Positions 18,348 to 27,600 of a DNA stretch of 64,000 bases are shown here, piece after piece. Position 1 is the first letter of the stretch. Every line of letters starts with the position of its first letter. Both the position numbers and the translations under genes were made by a program. Origin of the DNA: Paenibacillus ginsengihumi DSM 21568 (GTDB lineage: Bacteria > Bacillota > Bacilli > Paenibacillales > NBRC-103111). The notes below the pieces were generated by a model. That model was given only the letters and a program-made list of their open reading frames with translations, was not told where the DNA came from and ran no database searches. The DNA lies in assembly GCF_000380965.1 (NCBI RefSeq), contig NZ_KB905573.1:1-64000 (forward strand), read 5' to 3'.

Positions 18348-19490
18348 ATGGGGAATTTTCTCTCCCGGGCGGATCGATTCAAGTGGTTGTTTCTCAATAA
18401 CAAATTCGTCATCTTTCTGCTGGTGCTGCTGCTGATCGGGCTCAATATTTGGGTATTGAACCATATCCCGTTTGTCTTCAGGCCTTTGGTGGTGCTCGTC
18501 AAAACGGTGCTGCTCCCGCTCCTGCTGGCAGGCATCGCTTATTATTTGCTCAATCCGGCGGTGGATTGGCTGCAGCGACGCGGGGTAAGGCGGATTGTGT
18601 CCATCGCCTTGCTGTATTTGACGATCATTCTCGCGGCCGGGCTGATCGTCTCCAAAGTCATCCCGATCGTGCGCGAGCAGATCACCGGTTTAATCCATAA
18701 TGCGCCGCATTTCATACGGGAGATCCAGTTTCAGCTCGAGCAGCGGCTCGGCAGCCAGCTGTTCCATCAGCTGCAGTCGCTGATCGGGCTCAATTCGGAC
18801 GATTGGATCAACACGCTGACCGACAAGCTGTCCGGCATTGTCAACCGGGCGGGGCAAAGCATCGGCGGATTCCTGGGGGCGGTGACCGAGATCGTTCTCG
18901 CTGTCGTGACCCTGCCGTTTATTTTGTTTTATTTGTTGAAGGACGGGAGGAAGCTGCCATCGTACATTTTGCAGTTCGTGCCGGTCCGCTTCCGCGAGCA
19001 GACGCATCGGGTGATGGCAGAGATGAATCACCAGATCAGCTCTTACATCCGCGGGCAGATCATCGTGAGCTTTTGCATCGGATTTTTGCTGTTTGTCGGA
19101 TACCGCATTATCGGGCTGGACTATTCCCTGGTGCTGGCCGCCATCGCCGCTTTGACGAGCGTCGTGCCTTATTTGGGACCCGCGATCGCCATCACGCCCG
19201 CGCTGATCGTCGCCCTCGTCACATCGCCGGTCATGCTCCTGAAGATGGTCGTCATTTGGACGATCGTTCAGCTTGTCGAGGGGAAGTTCATTTCGCCGCA
19301 AATTATGGGGAAGACGATGCAAATTCATCCGATCACGATCATCTTCATCATTTTGACGGCAGGCAACCTGTTCGGGGTATGGGGCGTTTTGCTGGCCGTT
19401 CCCGGCTACGCCGTGCTGAAGGTCATCTGCTCGCACTTGTTCGCCTGGTTCAAAAGCCGCTCCGGCTTGTACGATCCTGCTCAGATGTAA
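18348..19490 (+). CDS. AI-2E family transporter (UPF0118)
   Basis: 380-residue integral membrane protein with about eight predicted helices and the family pattern [20 protein letters not shown] followed by [19 protein letters not shown]. It ends [15 protein letters not shown]. Members export autoinducer-2 or act as Na+/H+ or other exporters; sequence alone does not separate them. AAGGGGGG precedes the ATG at 18348. It stands as a single gene. Confidence 0.9.
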   Translation: MGNFLSRADRFKWLFLNNKFVIFLLVLLLIGLNIWVLNHIPFVFRPLVVLVKTVLLPLLLAGIAYYLLNPAVDWLQRRGVRRIVSIALLYLTIILAAGLIVSKVIPIVREQITGLIHNAPHFIREIQFQLEQRLGSQLFHQLQSLIGLNSDDWINTLTDKLSGIVNRAGQSIGGFLGAVTEIVLAVVTLPFILFYLLKDGRKLPSYILQFVPVRFREQTHRVMAEMNHQISSYIRGQIIVSFCIGFLLFVGYRIIGLDYSLVLAAIAALTSVVPYLGPAIAITPALIVALVTSPVMLLKMVVIWTIVQLVEGKFISPQIMGKTMQIHPITIIFIILTAGNLFGVWGVLLAVPGYAVLKVICSHLFAWFKSRSGLYDPAQM

Positions 19491-19660
19491 TTCGTTGGCC
19501 GCCCGTCACATCTGCGGAAGCCATCTCCTTAAGGAGGGAGGCGGCGCGGCCATCGCGGCGATGCGATGCGGGAAAAGGATACGCTGAAGAAGGCTCCGGC
19601 TTGATTTACGCCCGAATGTCATATACAATAAGCTTATTCCTTTTAAAGGAGAGATTTTGA

Positions 19661-19684
19661 TGTCGGTGAGCGTTCTTAACTAAT
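19661..19684 (+). CDS. Seven-codon leader ORF MSVSVLN
   Basis: ATG at 19661 is preceded by TTTTAAAGGAGAGATTTTG, a strong ribosome site, and runs seven codons to TAA. It sits upstream of two tandem terminator-like hairpins and the MutS2-like gene at 20130. It may be a translated leader peptide, or the stump of a gene cut by the repeats that follow. The last bases, GTTCTTAACTAA (19672-19683), are repeated in inverted form at 19945-19956. Confidence 0.4.
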
Positions 19685-19706
19685 AATTCCATAGGAAGCT
19701 TGCGCA

Positions 19707-19793
19707 ATCTTGAAAAATTGGCCGGAATCCTCTGGCGAATTTTCAGGCACCGAAGGCGACGACTGATGACGAGAGATCATTCGTCATAGGCGC
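19707..19793 (-). repeat. Two-hairpin dispersed repeat, copy 2
   Basis: Read on the minus strand it begins GGCGCCTATGACGAATGAT, continues TCGTCATCAGTCGTCGCC and ends with the TGAAAATT hairpin. It is tandem with copy 3. Confidence 0.8.
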
Positions 19794-19794
19794 C

Positions 19795-19884
19795 TATCTT
19801 GAAAATCAGCTTCTATCTACAAGCTGAATTTTCAATGCCGCAGGCGACGACCGATGACGAGAGAATCATTCGTCATAGGCGTCC
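19795..19884 (-). repeat. Two-hairpin dispersed repeat, copy 3
   Basis: On the minus strand it begins GGACGCCTATGACGAATGAT and holds TCGTCATCGGTCGTCGCC, TTGAAAATTCAGCTT and its complement, ending GATAGGCG. Copies 2 and 3 are joined head to tail and lie between the 12-bp inverted repeats at 19672 and 19945. Confidence 0.8.
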
Positions 19885-20004
19885 AGGTGAAATTTTACGC
19901 CCGATGCGGGTGTGTTTTCTCATGCCCGAATGCGCAGCTTCGGATTAGTTAAGAACAGCGGATACCGAACATCGCCCAAGATCATGCTATCCTTGCGCCG
20001 AATT

Positions 20005-20029
20005 CGTGCTGTCTTCAGCACGTTTTTTT
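20005..20029 (+). terminator. Intrinsic terminator upstream of the MutS2-like gene
   Basis: CGTGCTG at 20005-20011, loop TCTT, CAGCACG at 20016-20022 and seven T. It ends the 500-base leader region. Confidence 0.8.
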
Positions 20030-20059
20030 CGTTTCGGCGTTTTTAAGGATAGACCGACG

Positions 20060-20105
20060 AAGGCAAAGAATGACGCTACCCGCGCGCCGTTCTTTGCCTT
20101 TTTTT
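20060..20105 (+). terminator. Second terminator-like hairpin, 25 bases before the MutS2-like gene
   Basis: AAGGCAAAGAA at 20060-20070 pairs perfectly with TTCTTTGCCTT at 20090-20100, followed by TTTTT. No promoter is visible between it and the ATG at 20130, so transcription of the gene must either read through or start inside the hairpin. This layout fits an attenuator. Confidence 0.75.
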
Positions 20106-20129
20106 ATTTGCACAAAGGAGCGATTCGAG

Positions 20130-22418
20130 ATGAACGAAAGAACGATGCGCCAATTGGAGTATGACCAAATCAAACAGAAGGTGGCGGAGTACGCGGTATC
20201 GTATCTGGGCAAGGAACACGTCGAACGGATGGGGCCGCTGCTCGAGTGCCGGGCCGTACGAACGGCGCTGGACGATGCGAATGAAGCGCTGGCGATTCTG
20301 AACGCGGGAGGCAGCGTGCCGATTCCTTCGCTGCAGGGCATCGACGCGGTGCTGAACCTGCTCGGGACAGGCTATGTTTTCAGCGAGGACGATTTTTCCA
20401 ATATTTATACGTTTCTGCATAGCTGCACGCAGCTTAGGAAATATATGGCCTCGAAGGCGGCTGTCGCGCCGCGGATCAGCCAATTTGCCGCCTCGCTGCA
20501 CGAGCTGGACAGGTTGAAAGCGGAGATCGAACGGTGCCTGTGTCATGGCAGCATCGTCGATACGGCGAGCAAAGAGCTGAATAAAGTGCGCAAAAAAATC
20601 GCCGTCATCCAGGAGCGCATCAAGAGCAAAATTCAAGCGCTGCTGACAAGACATCGCGACATTTTGCAGGAGAATCTGGTCGGGATGCGCGGCGACCGGT
20701 ACGTGCTGCCGGTCAAAAAGGAGCATCGGAAGCGAATCGCCGGTACGGTGCTAGGCGAATCGTCCAGCGGCCAGACCGTATACATCGAGCCCGGCGATAT
20801 CGCCCACCTGCAGCATGAGCTTCACGCGCTCAGGGCGGAGGAGGCGCGGGAGGAAGCCAAGGTGCTCAGCCATTTGACAGGTCTGGCCGAGGAAGCCGAG
20901 CATGAACTGCGCATGAATGTCGAGACGATCGGCGAATACGACTACCTGTTCGCCAAGGCGAAGTACGCGCTGTCGATCGGAGGAAGGAATGTGGAGGTGA
21001 ACGATGCAGGGGTGATCGACTTCCGCGGCGCCGTTCATCCGCTGCTTGGCAGCAACATGGTGCCGCTCGGCTTCTCCATCGGTCGGAAGTACCGGTCGCT
21101 CATCATTACGGGCCCGAACACGGGCGGCAAGACGGTGGCGCTGAAAACGGTCGGACTGCTCACCTTGATGGTTCAATCCGGCCTGCTCGTTCCGGTGCAG
21201 GAAGGCAGCACCTTTGCCGTTTTCGCGCAAATCGCCGCCGATATCGGGGACGGGCAAAGCATCGAGCAGTCGCTGAGCACATTCTCCTCCCATATCCGCA
21301 ATATGATCGAAATTTTGCAGGACGCAGACCGGTCGACGCTCGTGCTTGTCGACGAGATGGCGACAGGCACCGATCCGGGCGAAGGCGTCGGACTTTCGAT
21401 CGCGATTTTGGAGGAGCTGTACCGCAGGCAGGCAACTGTCATTGCGACGACTCATTTTAACGAAATCAAGCATTTTGCCGCGACGACGGCCGGATTCGAG
21501 AACGCCAGGATGGAGTTCGATACCGATACGCTGAAGCCGCTGTACCGGCTGCGCATCGGCGAAGCCGGCTCCAGCTACGCATTCGTCATCGCCCGCAATT
21601 TGGGGATGTCTCCCCAGATCATCCGGCGCTCCCAAGAAATTATGGAAGGCTGGGGCAAGGACGAGCGGGCGATTGAGCCGACGCTGACAGAGCAGGGGCG
21701 CGGGCCGGAGGCGAGGCGGGCGGAGCAGGAAAGCATGCCGGAGGCGACGCAGGCGAAGCAAGAAAGCATGGCGGAGGCGACGCAAGCGAAGCAGGAAAGC
21801 ATGCCGGAGGCGAAGCGGACGGAGCAGGAAAGCGTGCCGGAGGCGACGCGGGCGAAGCAGGAAAGCATGCCGGAGGCGACGCAAGCGAGACAGGCGTGCA
21901 TGGCGGAGGCGAAGCGGACGGAGCCGGGGCAACCGGCCACCGATGCGGGAGAAGGCCATAGCGAGCCCGCCGGTTCCCTTCTCCATCCGGCTGGCGGCAA
22001 GCAGGGCGGTTCGGACGGAGCCGGACATACCGGGGCTGACCAGGGCCTGCCAGTCCACGGCATGCGCGGCGAAGCGGCCGATACAGCCCGGCCGATGACG
22101 GAGAAGCGGGAGAAGCCGCCGGCTTCGCCGAGAAAATTCCGCATCGGAGACAGCGTCTACGTGTCTTCATTGAACAAGACCGGGATCGTGTACCGGGAGG
22201 AGGACGCCCAAGGGCTTGTCGGCGTCATGATCCAGAAGCAGAAAGTAACGGTCAATCAAAAACGGTTCTCCCTGCATATTCCGAAGGAGGAGCTGTATCC
22301 GGACGACTACGACTTCGACATTATCTTTGAAACCAAGGAAGACCGGAAGAAAAAGAAGCTCATGAGCCGCAAGCATGTGGAAGGGCTGACGATCGTAAGG
22401 AAGCCGGAGGAGCTGTGA
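20130..22418 (+). CDS. MutS2-like ATPase without Smr domain
   Basis: 762-residue ABC-type ATPase. The first 320 residues are helical, with the MutS2 clamp pattern. The ATPase has Walker A GPNTGGKTVALKTVG, the signature STFSSHIRNM and Walker B LVLVDEMATGTDPGEG, then TTHFNEIK. A repeat-rich linker of six 11-residue units follows, then a KOW-like segment (KFRIGDSVYVSSLNKTGIVY). The protein stops where MutS2 normally carries the Smr endonuclease domain. MutS2 in Bacillus suppresses recombination and acts on collided ribosomes; this paralogue cannot cleave through Smr. ATG 20130 has AAAGGAG upstream. It is convergent with the chelatase gene. Confidence 0.85.
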   Translation: MNERTMRQLEYDQIKQKVAEYAVSYLGKEHVERMGPLLECRAVRTALDDANEALAILNAGGSVPIPSLQGIDAVLNLLGTGYVFSEDDFSNIYTFLHSCTQLRKYMASKAAVAPRISQFAASLHELDRLKAEIERCLCHGSIVDTASKELNKVRKKIAVIQERIKSKIQALLTRHRDILQENLVGMRGDRYVLPVKKEHRKRIAGTVLGESSSGQTVYIEPGDIAHLQHELHALRAEEAREEAKVLSHLTGLAEEAEHELRMNVETIGEYDYLFAKAKYALSIGGRNVEVNDAGVIDFRGAVHPLLGSNMVPLGFSIGRKYRSLIITGPNTGGKTVALKTVGLLTLMVQSGLLVPVQEGSTFAVFAQIAADIGDGQSIEQSLSTFSSHIRNMIEILQDADRSTLVLVDEMATGTDPGEGVGLSIAILEELYRRQATVIATTHFNEIKHFAATTAGFENARMEFDTDTLKPLYRLRIGEAGSSYAFVIARNLGMSPQIIRRSQEIMEGWGKDERAIEPTLTEQGRGPEARRAEQESMPEATQAKQESMAEATQAKQESMPEAKRTEQESVPEATRAKQESMPEATQARQACMAEAKRTEPGQPATDAGEGHSEPAGSLLHPAGGKQGGSDGAGHTGADQGLPVHGMRGEAADTARPMTEKREKPPASPRKFRIGDSVYVSSLNKTGIVYREEDAQGLVGVMIQKQKVTVNQKRFSLHIPKEELYPDDYDFDIIFETKEDRKKKKLMSRKHVEGLTIVRKPEEL
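21723..21920 (+). repeat. Six tandem 33-bp repeats inside the MutS2-like gene
   Basis: Six in-frame units encode variants of KQESMPEATQA. They extend the linker between the ATPase and the KOW-like segment. The DNA is highly repetitive, so the copy number may differ between strains. Confidence 0.9.
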
Positions 22419-22459
22419 GCAGGAGGCGCAAGCCGCTCCCCGGGCGTTGCGGGAAGCGG

Positions 22460-24619
22460 CTACTTCGCCAGATCGTGCAGGGCGACGCAGCGGCTCGCCT
22501 GCATCACGCCGGCCAGCCTGCGGGCGAGACCGAGCCGGACCGTGCCGATCTCCGTATCGACGACGGTAATCCGGCACGGCTGCTCGGCCAGCGCGCGGGC
22601 CGCGGCGATTGCTGCCTCGAACGAGCTGTCCGGATGCGCGGCGCGGGCAGCAGGGCGCACTCTCCCGTCCGTCACGAGGTAGATGTGGGGCTGCAGCTCC
22701 GGGCGGGCCGTGCGCCACCGTTCGAGCAGCTCGCGGCATGCTTTCAGTCCGGCTGCCAGCGGCGTCCCTCCGCCGACGGTCAGCTGCTCCAGCGCTTGGC
22801 GGGCCAGGCCGACGCTGCGGGTGGGAGGGCAGAGCAGCTCGGCCTGGCGGTGGCGAAAGCAGAGCAGCGCGAATAGATGCCGGTCGCGGTACGCCTGCTC
22901 GATCAGCGACAGCACCGCCGCTTTCGTCTGCTTCATCCGCTGGAAGCTGGCCATCGAGCCGCTGGCGTCCAGCGCGATGAGCAGCACCTGCCTTAGCGTC
23001 CCCGCGATCACTTTCTCGTGCAGGTCAGCCCTGGCGACGACAGGCCCAGGAGGGCTGTCGCGGCGTGCCCGCCGTACAGCCGCCGCTTGAATCGTGCGCG
23101 GCCAATCGATGCGCTGGCAGGCGAGGCCGCCGCCCTCGGCAAGCTTGCGCGAGCGGAGATGCCGGCCGGGAGCGTTCGGCGGCAAGAGGACGCCGCCTTT
23201 GCGCACGCCGAAGGCCGCCCTCGGCGTGCCGCTTGCCGCCCGTTCCGCTTCGGAACGGAGCAGGGAGGCGTCGAGCCGGAAGGCGCTGTCGATCGGCAGC
23301 AGGCGCTCCGAGAGCGGGCCGAGCGGCGGGGCGGAGCCGTCACGCGGCGGAGCCGCGCTCGCATCCTCCACTTCCGACGTCGGCGGCGGGGAAGAGAACG
23401 GCGGGCGGGAAGGCGCGGAGCCGCCGCTGCCGGGCGGCGATTGGCCGGCATTGCCGTTCCCGTGGCCGTCCGCGTTCCGTGTCCCGGCTCCCGCTTCCGG
23501 TCCGTTCTGCCGGCCATCGCCGTCACCCGGACCTGGGTCCGGCCCGTTCTGCCGTCCGCCGCCGTCTTGCGGTCCCGGATCCGCCCCGTCCTGCCGTCCG
23601 CCGCCGTTATCCGGTCCCGGGTCCGGTTCGGGATCGGGCTGCCACGACTCGCTGCTACGGTGGCGCAGCGCCAGCGGCGCGGCGTCGTTCACATCCGCCG
23701 CCGTCACCTCCGCGCGCTGCCGGTAGGCGGCGATCGCCTTCGCCGTCTCGCAGATGACAAGATCGGCGCGCATGCCTTCCGTCTTCGCCTCCAGGCAGAT
23801 GCGCGCCACCTGCTCCAGTCTCGCGTAAGGCAGCGAGACATTGGCGAAGGCGTCCCGCGCCTGGCGCAGCCGCTCCCGCTCCGCCTGCATCTCGTCCTCC
23901 CACTCGGCGGCGAAGGCGAGCGGATCGGCGTTGAAGCGGATGCGCCGGCTCATGATTTCGGCACGCTCGGCGATGTCGGTCGGGGAGGATACCTCCACGC
24001 ACAAGCCGAACCGGTCGAGCAGTTGCGGGCGAAGCTCGCCCTCCTCCGGGTTCATCGTGCCGACCAGGATGAATTTGGCCGGGTGCGAGACGGAGAAGCC
24101 GTCGCGCTCGACCCGGTTCCACCCGGATGCGGCGGCGTCGAGCAGCATATCGACGAGATGGTCTGGCAGCAGATTGATTTCGTCGACATACAAAATGCCG
24201 CGATGCGCCTTTGCCAGCAGGCCGGGATGAAAGGAGAAGCGCCCTTCGGCCATGGCCGCCTCCACGTCCATATGCCCGACCAGCCGGTCCTCGCCGGCGC
24301 TGACCGGCATCTCTACGAACGGGGCGGGGGCGTAGCCCGGCTCCCCGTCCCACGGCCGGCCCTTGCACACCGGGCAAAACTCGAAGGGCGACGCCGGGTC
24401 GCACAAGCTCGGGCAGCCGGGCACGACCGGAACCGGCGGCAGCAGCTCGGCCAGGGCGCGCACGGCCGTCGACTTGGCGTTGCCCTTCTCGCCCTGGATC
24501 AGCACGCCGCCGACCGACGGGGAGACGGCGTTCAGCAGCAGCGCCCATTTCGTCTGCTCCTGGCCGACGATCGCCCCGAACGGGTAAATGGGCCGCTTGG
24601 CGTTAGCTATTATGGTCAC
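22460..24619 (-). CDS. Fused ChlI-ChlD (magnesium/cobalt chelatase AAA + VWA) subunit
   Basis: 719-residue ATPase subunit of a CobN/ChlH-type metal chelatase. The N-terminal AAA+ part has Walker A GEKGNAKS (43-50) and Walker B ILYVDEINLLPDHLVD. A Pro/Gly/Asp linker with repeated DPGPxxGGGRQNG units follows. The C-terminal VWA domain has the MIDAS motif LDASGSMAS and LVTDGR. It thus joins small and middle subunits in one chain. The start overlaps the end of cobN by 17 bases, so the two are translationally coupled. With CobN it would insert cobalt into a corrin; no CobS or CobT occurs here. It belongs to the riboswitch-controlled leftward operon. Confidence 0.9.
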   Translation of the reverse strand: MTIIANAKRPIYPFGAIVGQEQTKWALLLNAVSPSVGGVLIQGEKGNAKSTAVRALAELLPPVPVVPGCPSLCDPASPFEFCPVCKGRPWDGEPGYAPAPFVEMPVSAGEDRLVGHMDVEAAMAEGRFSFHPGLLAKAHRGILYVDEINLLPDHLVDMLLDAAASGWNRVERDGFSVSHPAKFILVGTMNPEEGELRPQLLDRFGLCVEVSSPTDIAERAEIMSRRIRFNADPLAFAAEWEDEMQAERERLRQARDAFANVSLPYARLEQVARICLEAKTEGMRADLVICETAKAIAAYRQRAEVTAADVNDAAPLALRHRSSESWQPDPEPDPGPDNGGGRQDGADPGPQDGGGRQNGPDPGPGDGDGRQNGPEAGAGTRNADGHGNGNAGQSPPGSGGSAPSRPPFSSPPPTSEVEDASAAPPRDGSAPPLGPLSERLLPIDSAFRLDASLLRSEAERAASGTPRAAFGVRKGGVLLPPNAPGRHLRSRKLAEGGGLACQRIDWPRTIQAAAVRRARRDSPPGPVVARADLHEKVIAGTLRQVLLIALDASGSMASFQRMKQTKAAVLSLIEQAYRDRHLFALLCFRHRQAELLCPPTRSVGLARQALEQLTVGGGTPLAAGLKACRELLERWRTARPELQPHIYLVTDGRVRPAARAAHPDSSFEAAIAAARALAEQPCRITVVDTEIGTVRLGLARRLAGVMQASRCVALHDLAK
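23515..23640 (-). repeat. Pro/Gly-rich linker repeats in the ChlI-ChlD gene
   Basis: Tandem imperfect units of about 36-42 bp encode DPGPxDGGGRQNG-like sequence between the AAA+ and VWA parts. The repeats are GC-rich and open in more than one frame. Confidence 0.7.
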
Positions 24620-27600
24620 GCGGATCGTCTCCTTCCTCCAGATAGGCTTCGGTCTGCAGCAGCGCGTCCATGAGCGCCTGGATCGTCTCCGGGTTCGGCT
24701 GCTCCCACAGCTCGCGCTGCGCCGCTTCGAGCAGCCGCTCGGCGATATCTTTCAGTGCCCACGGATTGGACTCCAGCAAAAACTGCCGCATCGACTCGTC
24801 CAGCACATAAGCTTCGCTGACCTTCTCGTACATCCAGTCCTCGACGACATGCGCCGTCGCGTCGTAGCCGAACAGAAAATCGGTCGTGTTGGCCATCTCC
24901 AGCGCCCCTTTGTAGCCGTGGCGCTTGGCGGATTCCAGCCATTTCGGATTGACGACGCGACTGCGGAACACGCGCCTCGCCTCCTCCGCCAAGTCGCGGA
25001 TGCGGACGTAGGCCGGATTCGAGGAATCGCCGAAATATTTTTTCGGATCTTTCCCTGTCAGCGAGCGGATCGTCGCCACGAGTCCGCCGTGCTCCTGGAA
25101 GTAGTCGTCGCTGTCGAAGATATCGTGCTCGCGGTTGTCCTGGTTTTTGGTGGCAATCTGCACAAGGCTCAGCCGGTGCTTGAACTCCGCGGCGGCCGGT
25201 CTGCCGTAAGCTTTCTCCGTGTAGGCGTAGCTGGACCAGTTCGTGAACACCTCCGCCAGGTCGTCATCCGTCTGCCATTGGCCGCTTTCGATCAGCGCCA
25301 GCATGCCTGCGCCGTACGTGCCCGGCTTGCTGCCGAACACGCGGTATTTCGACGTCTCCAGCGCCTCCTGCGGCGTCATGCCGAGCCGCTCCTTCTGCGC
25401 CGCTTCCTCCAGCACGGCCTTGCGAATCGGATTCATCTCCAGCGGCTCGTCAAGGCCGCTGACCAGCTCCACGGCGTCGTTCATCAGCTTGACGAGATGA
25501 GGGAAGGCGTCGCGGAAAAAGCCGCTGATTCTCACCGTCACGTCGATGCGCGGGCGGCCGAGCTCCTCCAGCGTGATCAGCTCCAGCCCGGTGACGCGGC
25601 CGCTGGAAGGGGCCCATATCGGACGGACGCCCATCAGCGCCAGGATTTGCGCCACATCGTCGCCGCGCGTGCGGATCGCCGACGTGCCCCACAGCACGAT
25701 AGCGACCGTCTTCGGATACTCGTTCTCCTCCCGCACGTACCGGGCGATCAGCTCATCGGCGAGCTGACGGCCGACGCGCCAAGCCGTAGCCGAAGGCAGC
25801 GCTCCCGGATCAACGGAGTAGAAGTTGCGCCCGGTCGGCAAAATGTCGGCCATGCCGCGCGTCGGCGCGCCGCTCGGACCCGGGGGCACGAACCCGCCGT
25901 CCAAGCCGCGCAGCAGATTGCCGATTTCGTCCGGCATCATCAGCAGGCGCGGAATCAGAATGTCCCGCACATAATCGAGCGTTCTCCGCGTCTGCGGAGC
26001 GTCTGGCGCGTCGGTAGGGATGGCGGACGCCGGCAGTGTCCGTTCCGAAGGCTGCGGAGCAGGCAGCCGCTCCGCTTCAATCATCTGCTCCAGCAAGCCG
26101 CGGCAGACGAGCTCGACCGCTTCCTTCATATCGCGGAAGCGCGGCGCGAAGGCGGCGGGGAAGCCGGGCAGCGAGCGGAACGCCTCCGGCACAGACCCGT
26201 TCCACGGCTCGCCTAGCGTCTCCTCCTTCAGCAGCTGCGACCAATCCAGGCCGAAGCTGTCGGCTACCGCGCCCGGCAGGGAAGGAATGTCCCCGTTCGG
26301 CAGCTGCACGAGCGAGTAGAGCATATCCGTCCATGCCCGCATGCTGTCCGGCAGCTGGCCCATCGTATGCAGGCCGTCGCGGATCTGCGCCGCCTTCAGT
26401 TCGCAAATGTAGCCGTCGACCTTTTTCAGAAACAGTTCGAATTCCTGCGGATAATCGTTCTGCTGCAAATCCCGGTCGAGCTGCGCTTTGCGGACCGTGT
26501 CCCAAATTTCCTGCTGAATATGCGGCAGCTTCTTCGGATCGAGCAATTGCAGCTGATAATATTCCTCGAGCAGCAGCTCGATGCGGCTGAGCTCATCGTA
26601 CGTGCCGGCGGCCGTCAGCACCGGCACCATATGATCGACGATGGTCGCATGGCTGCGCCGCTTGGCCTGCGTGCCTTCGCCCGGATTATTGATAATATAG
26701 GCGTAGAAATTCGGCAGGTCGTCGAGCACGACCTCCGGAAAGCAGTTCTCCGACAGGCCGACGCCTTTGCCCGGCAGCCATTCCAGCGTGCCGTGCTTGC
26801 CGAGATGGATGACCGCGTCGGCCTCGAATTCGTCGCGCAGCCAGCGGTAGTAGGCGACGTAATGGTGCGTCGGCACCAGGTCCGGGCTATGATAGATCGC
26901 CGACGGGTCGTCCCCGAAGCCGCGCGGCGGCTGCAGGCCGACGAACACGCGGCCGAAGCGGATGCCCGGTATGATCAGCCTGCCTTCGTAGACGAAGATG
27001 TCGCCGGGCGGCTTGCCCCACGTCCGCTCGATGCGCTCCCGCGCTTCGCCCGCGACCGAGCGCCAGCGTTCCGCATAGCGCTGCTGCGGCAAGCCTTCGG
27101 CCGTGCGCAGCTGCTCCTCCGTCAAGTAGTCGCGGTCGTTGCTGCAGGTGGCGATCACGCGCTGCGCCAGCTCGTCGCCGCTCGCCGGCAGCTTCGCCGG
27201 ATCGCCGACATCGTATCCGGCCTCCGCCAGCGCCCGCAGCACGAGGACGACGGAGTTCAGCGTGTCCAGGCCGACGCCGTTGCCGATGCGCGAATTTTTG
27301 GACGGGGAGTTGTTGAAAACGAACGCGATGTTTTTGTCGCGGTTCGGCTTCCGCCGCAGCCGGGTCCAGCGCAGAACCAGCCTCGTCAAATAAGCCGTCC
27401 GGTCGGGACGGGCGATATAGCGCCGGACCGGCGTCTGCAGGACGGGGTCCTCCGGACCGGTCTCCTTGAAGCAGAACGGCACCGTCACGATGCGGCCGTC
27501 GAACTCCGGCAGGGCGACGTTCATCGCCGTATCGAGGGGCGTCAGGCCGGCGCCGCTGTCCAGCCACTGGCGCTGCCCGTTAAACGAGATGAGCGCCTGG

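Noticed and set aside
21575-22170. Long open frames on the minus strand over the MutS2-like gene
   Set aside because: They mirror the six tandem 33-bp repeats and GC-rich codons of the real gene; there is no ribosome site or protein family.
22432-22461. Terminator between the MutS2-like and chelatase genes
   Set aside because: AGCCGCT and AGCGGCT can pair across the convergent ends, but neither side has a T tract, so I did not call it a terminator.
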